Origin: Lentisphaerota bacterium
GTDB taxonomy: Bacteria; Verrucomicrobiota; Kiritimatiellia; RFP12; UBA3636
DNA: 27,598 bases
Direction: 5' to 3'
Assembly: GCA_022837245.1 (NCBI GenBank)
Contig: JALHHX010000009.1
Span: 1-27,598, forward strand
Position 1 is the first letter of the stretch, and each line of letters begins with the position of its first letter. Below the pieces are notes generated by a model, which did no database searches, was not told the DNA's origin, and was given only the letters and a program-made list of their open reading frames with translations. Made by a program: the position numbers and the translations under genes. Positions 26,670-27,598 of this stretch are shown in pieces.

Positions 26670-27434
26670 ATGGCGCTATTCCACTCAAACTTTTACTCAG
26701 ACAATCTGGGAATGCAATCAAACGCTGACGTCATACTCCCAGACAGGCCAGACCCTGCGCGGAAGATCCCCACGCTCTATCTTTTGCACGGGCTTTCGGA
26801 TGACCACACCATTTGGCAGCGTAGAACCTCCATCGAACGCTACGCATCCAAATACTACTTGGCGGTCGTAATGCCCAACGGGCACAGGTCGTTCTACACT
26901 GACATGAAGGCGGGGCGCGCGTATTTCACTTACATGACGGAAGAGCTTCCCAGGCTGATGGAGTCGTTTTTCCCATTGTCGGACAAACGTGGGGACCGCT
27001 TCGTCGCGGGACTCTCCATGGGTGGTTATGGAGCGTTGAAAATCGCAATCAACCGTCCAGAACGCTACGCTGCCGGCGCAGGCTTGTCTTCTGTTTGTAA
27101 CATAAACGGATGGGAGCGCACCCCTGAATTCAAAGCAATATTCGGCGACGGGGTGCCCGACCCGACCGATGACTTGTTTGCATCCGTCGACAAGCTGGTT
27201 TTAGAAACGCCGAAAGAAAAACGGCCTAAGCTCTTCCAATTCTGCGGAACAGATGACTTCCTTTACAAAGACAATCAGGCGTTACGCGAACACATGTTCA
27301 AAGCAGGTTTGGACGCGGAATATTCAGAAGGCCCCGGAGGACACTCATGGGACGTGTGGGACGAACAGATCAAACACGTCCTTGCATGGCTGCCGCTCCG
27401 AAACGAACCCAAACGCACCACCGCAATAGGCTAG
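26670..27434 (+). CDS. Esterase D/EstA-family alpha/beta hydrolase
   Basis: A 254-residue serine hydrolase of the Esterase D family (PF00756), similar in layout to EstA tributyrin esterases and S-formylglutathione hydrolases. The oxyanion segment LLHGLSDDHTIW lies at 38-49, the nucleophile elbow GLSMGGYGALK at 114-124 (S116), an acid in GTDDF near 193-197 and the histidine in GGHSWDVW near 223-230. No signal peptide is present. Likely it removes acyl groups, such as acetyl or feruloyl groups from sugars, but this is inferred from the neighbouring carbohydrate-related genes. The ATG follows a weak AAGAAG site. It is probably co-transcribed with the PHP gene 71 bases upstream. Confidence 0.88.
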   Translation: MALFHSNFYSDNLGMQSNADVILPDRPDPARKIPTLYLLHGLSDDHTIWQRRTSIERYASKYYLAVVMPNGHRSFYTDMKAGRAYFTYMTEELPRLMESFFPLSDKRGDRFVAGLSMGGYGALKIAINRPERYAAGAGLSSVCNINGWERTPEFKAIFGDGVPDPTDDLFASVDKLVLETPKEKRPKLFQFCGTDDFLYKDNQALREHMFKAGLDAEYSEGPGGHSWDVWDEQIKHVLAWLPLRNEPKRTTAIG

Positions 27435-27449
27435 CATATGCTTAAACGA

Positions 27450-27478
27450 TTAACGCGATGTGCCTCAATTCATATAAG
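27450..27478 (+). promoter_or_regulatory. Candidate promoter of a small structured RNA
   Basis: TTAACG (27450-27455), a 17-base spacer and TATAAG (27473-27478). The predicted start, 6-7 bases on, falls at 27484-27485, exactly where a long stem structure begins. Confidence 0.45.
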
Positions 27479-27483
27479 CAAAT

Positions 27484-27558
27484 GGCCTTCTATCCCGATG
27501 CTGTTCATAATGCCACCCTAGAGGATGAGAGCAACTGAGAAGGCCAATGGCTTTTTTT
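27484..27558 (+). ncRNA. Candidate small RNA or attenuator leader
   Basis: About 75 bases with nested pairing. The outer stem joins GGCCTTCT (27484-27491) to AGAAGGCC (27538-27545), 8 perfect pairs. A second stem joins GCTGTTCAT (27500-27508) to ATGAGAGC (27525-27532) with one bulged G, and a small CC/GG cap can form inside. The sequence ends with TTTTTTT (27552-27558). I do not recognise a known riboswitch or sRNA family. It could be an independent sRNA, the leader of a gene beyond the window edge, or an elaborate 3' end of the esterase transcript. Confidence 0.4.
27540..27558 (+). terminator. Intrinsic terminator at the end of the candidate RNA
   Basis: AAGGCC (27540-27545), a 3-base loop, then GGCTTT (27549-27554) can form a short stem with one G-U pair, followed by the remaining Ts. 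The left arm is shared with the outer stem of the candidate RNA, so the two structures exclude each other. Confidence 0.45.
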
Positions 27559-27598
27559 ACACATCCAGACGCCGGCACCGATCATTCATTCGGCAACG

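Overview
This 27.6 kb window comes from a bacterial chromosome with moderately high GC and tightly packed genes. I read it as 16 protein genes, two intergenic stretches over 300 bases, one candidate small structured RNA, and several promoters and terminators. I saw no rRNA, tRNA, CRISPR array, intact insertion sequence or phage gene. The mix of genes (a huge glycine-rich secreted repeat protein, a GH78-like protein, a heparinase II/III-like protein, an ornithine-lipid synthase-like fusion, and weak or absent Shine-Dalgarno sites at many genes) suggests a carbohydrate-degrading bacterium of the PVC group (Kiritimatiellota, Lentisphaerota or Verrucomicrobiota). That placement is inference only; no marker gene here settles it.

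Left part (1-9.2 kb): a 1439-residue secreted glycine-rich protein built from long repeats is read leftward. Divergent from it are a fused acyltransferase resembling OlsF and a DUF192 protein. Their 3' end overlaps the end of a leftward pair: serine acetyltransferase (with an unusual cysteine cluster) coupled by ATGA to dihydroorotase.

Middle (9.3-18.5 kb): a TMTC/DUF1736-like membrane protein with TPR repeats is followed after 5 bases by a Gfo/Idh/MocA oxidoreductase. A 467-base intergenic stretch with three hairpins comes next, then a GH78-like six-hairpin protein that seems to lack the usual acid motif, followed after 10 bases by the RNA helicase HrpA.

Right part (18.5-27.6 kb): a six-TM protein of unknown function and the AAA+ ATPase RarA are read leftward, and NADP-type glutamate dehydrogenase rightward. 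A purine/cytidine-type deaminase and a large heparinase II/III-like protein lie leftward. Divergent from them are a PHP phosphoesterase-like protein and an Esterase D-family hydrolase. The heparinase, PHP protein and esterase all lack visible signal peptides and may form a small intracellular carbohydrate-processing locus. The window ends with a promoter-like sequence, a nested stem structure and a U-tract that together look like a short RNA or attenuator.

No single gene set here is a clearly new system. The best leads are the 3'-end RNA element, the cysteine cluster in serine acetyltransferase, the GH78-like protein with an altered active site, and the giant repeat protein.
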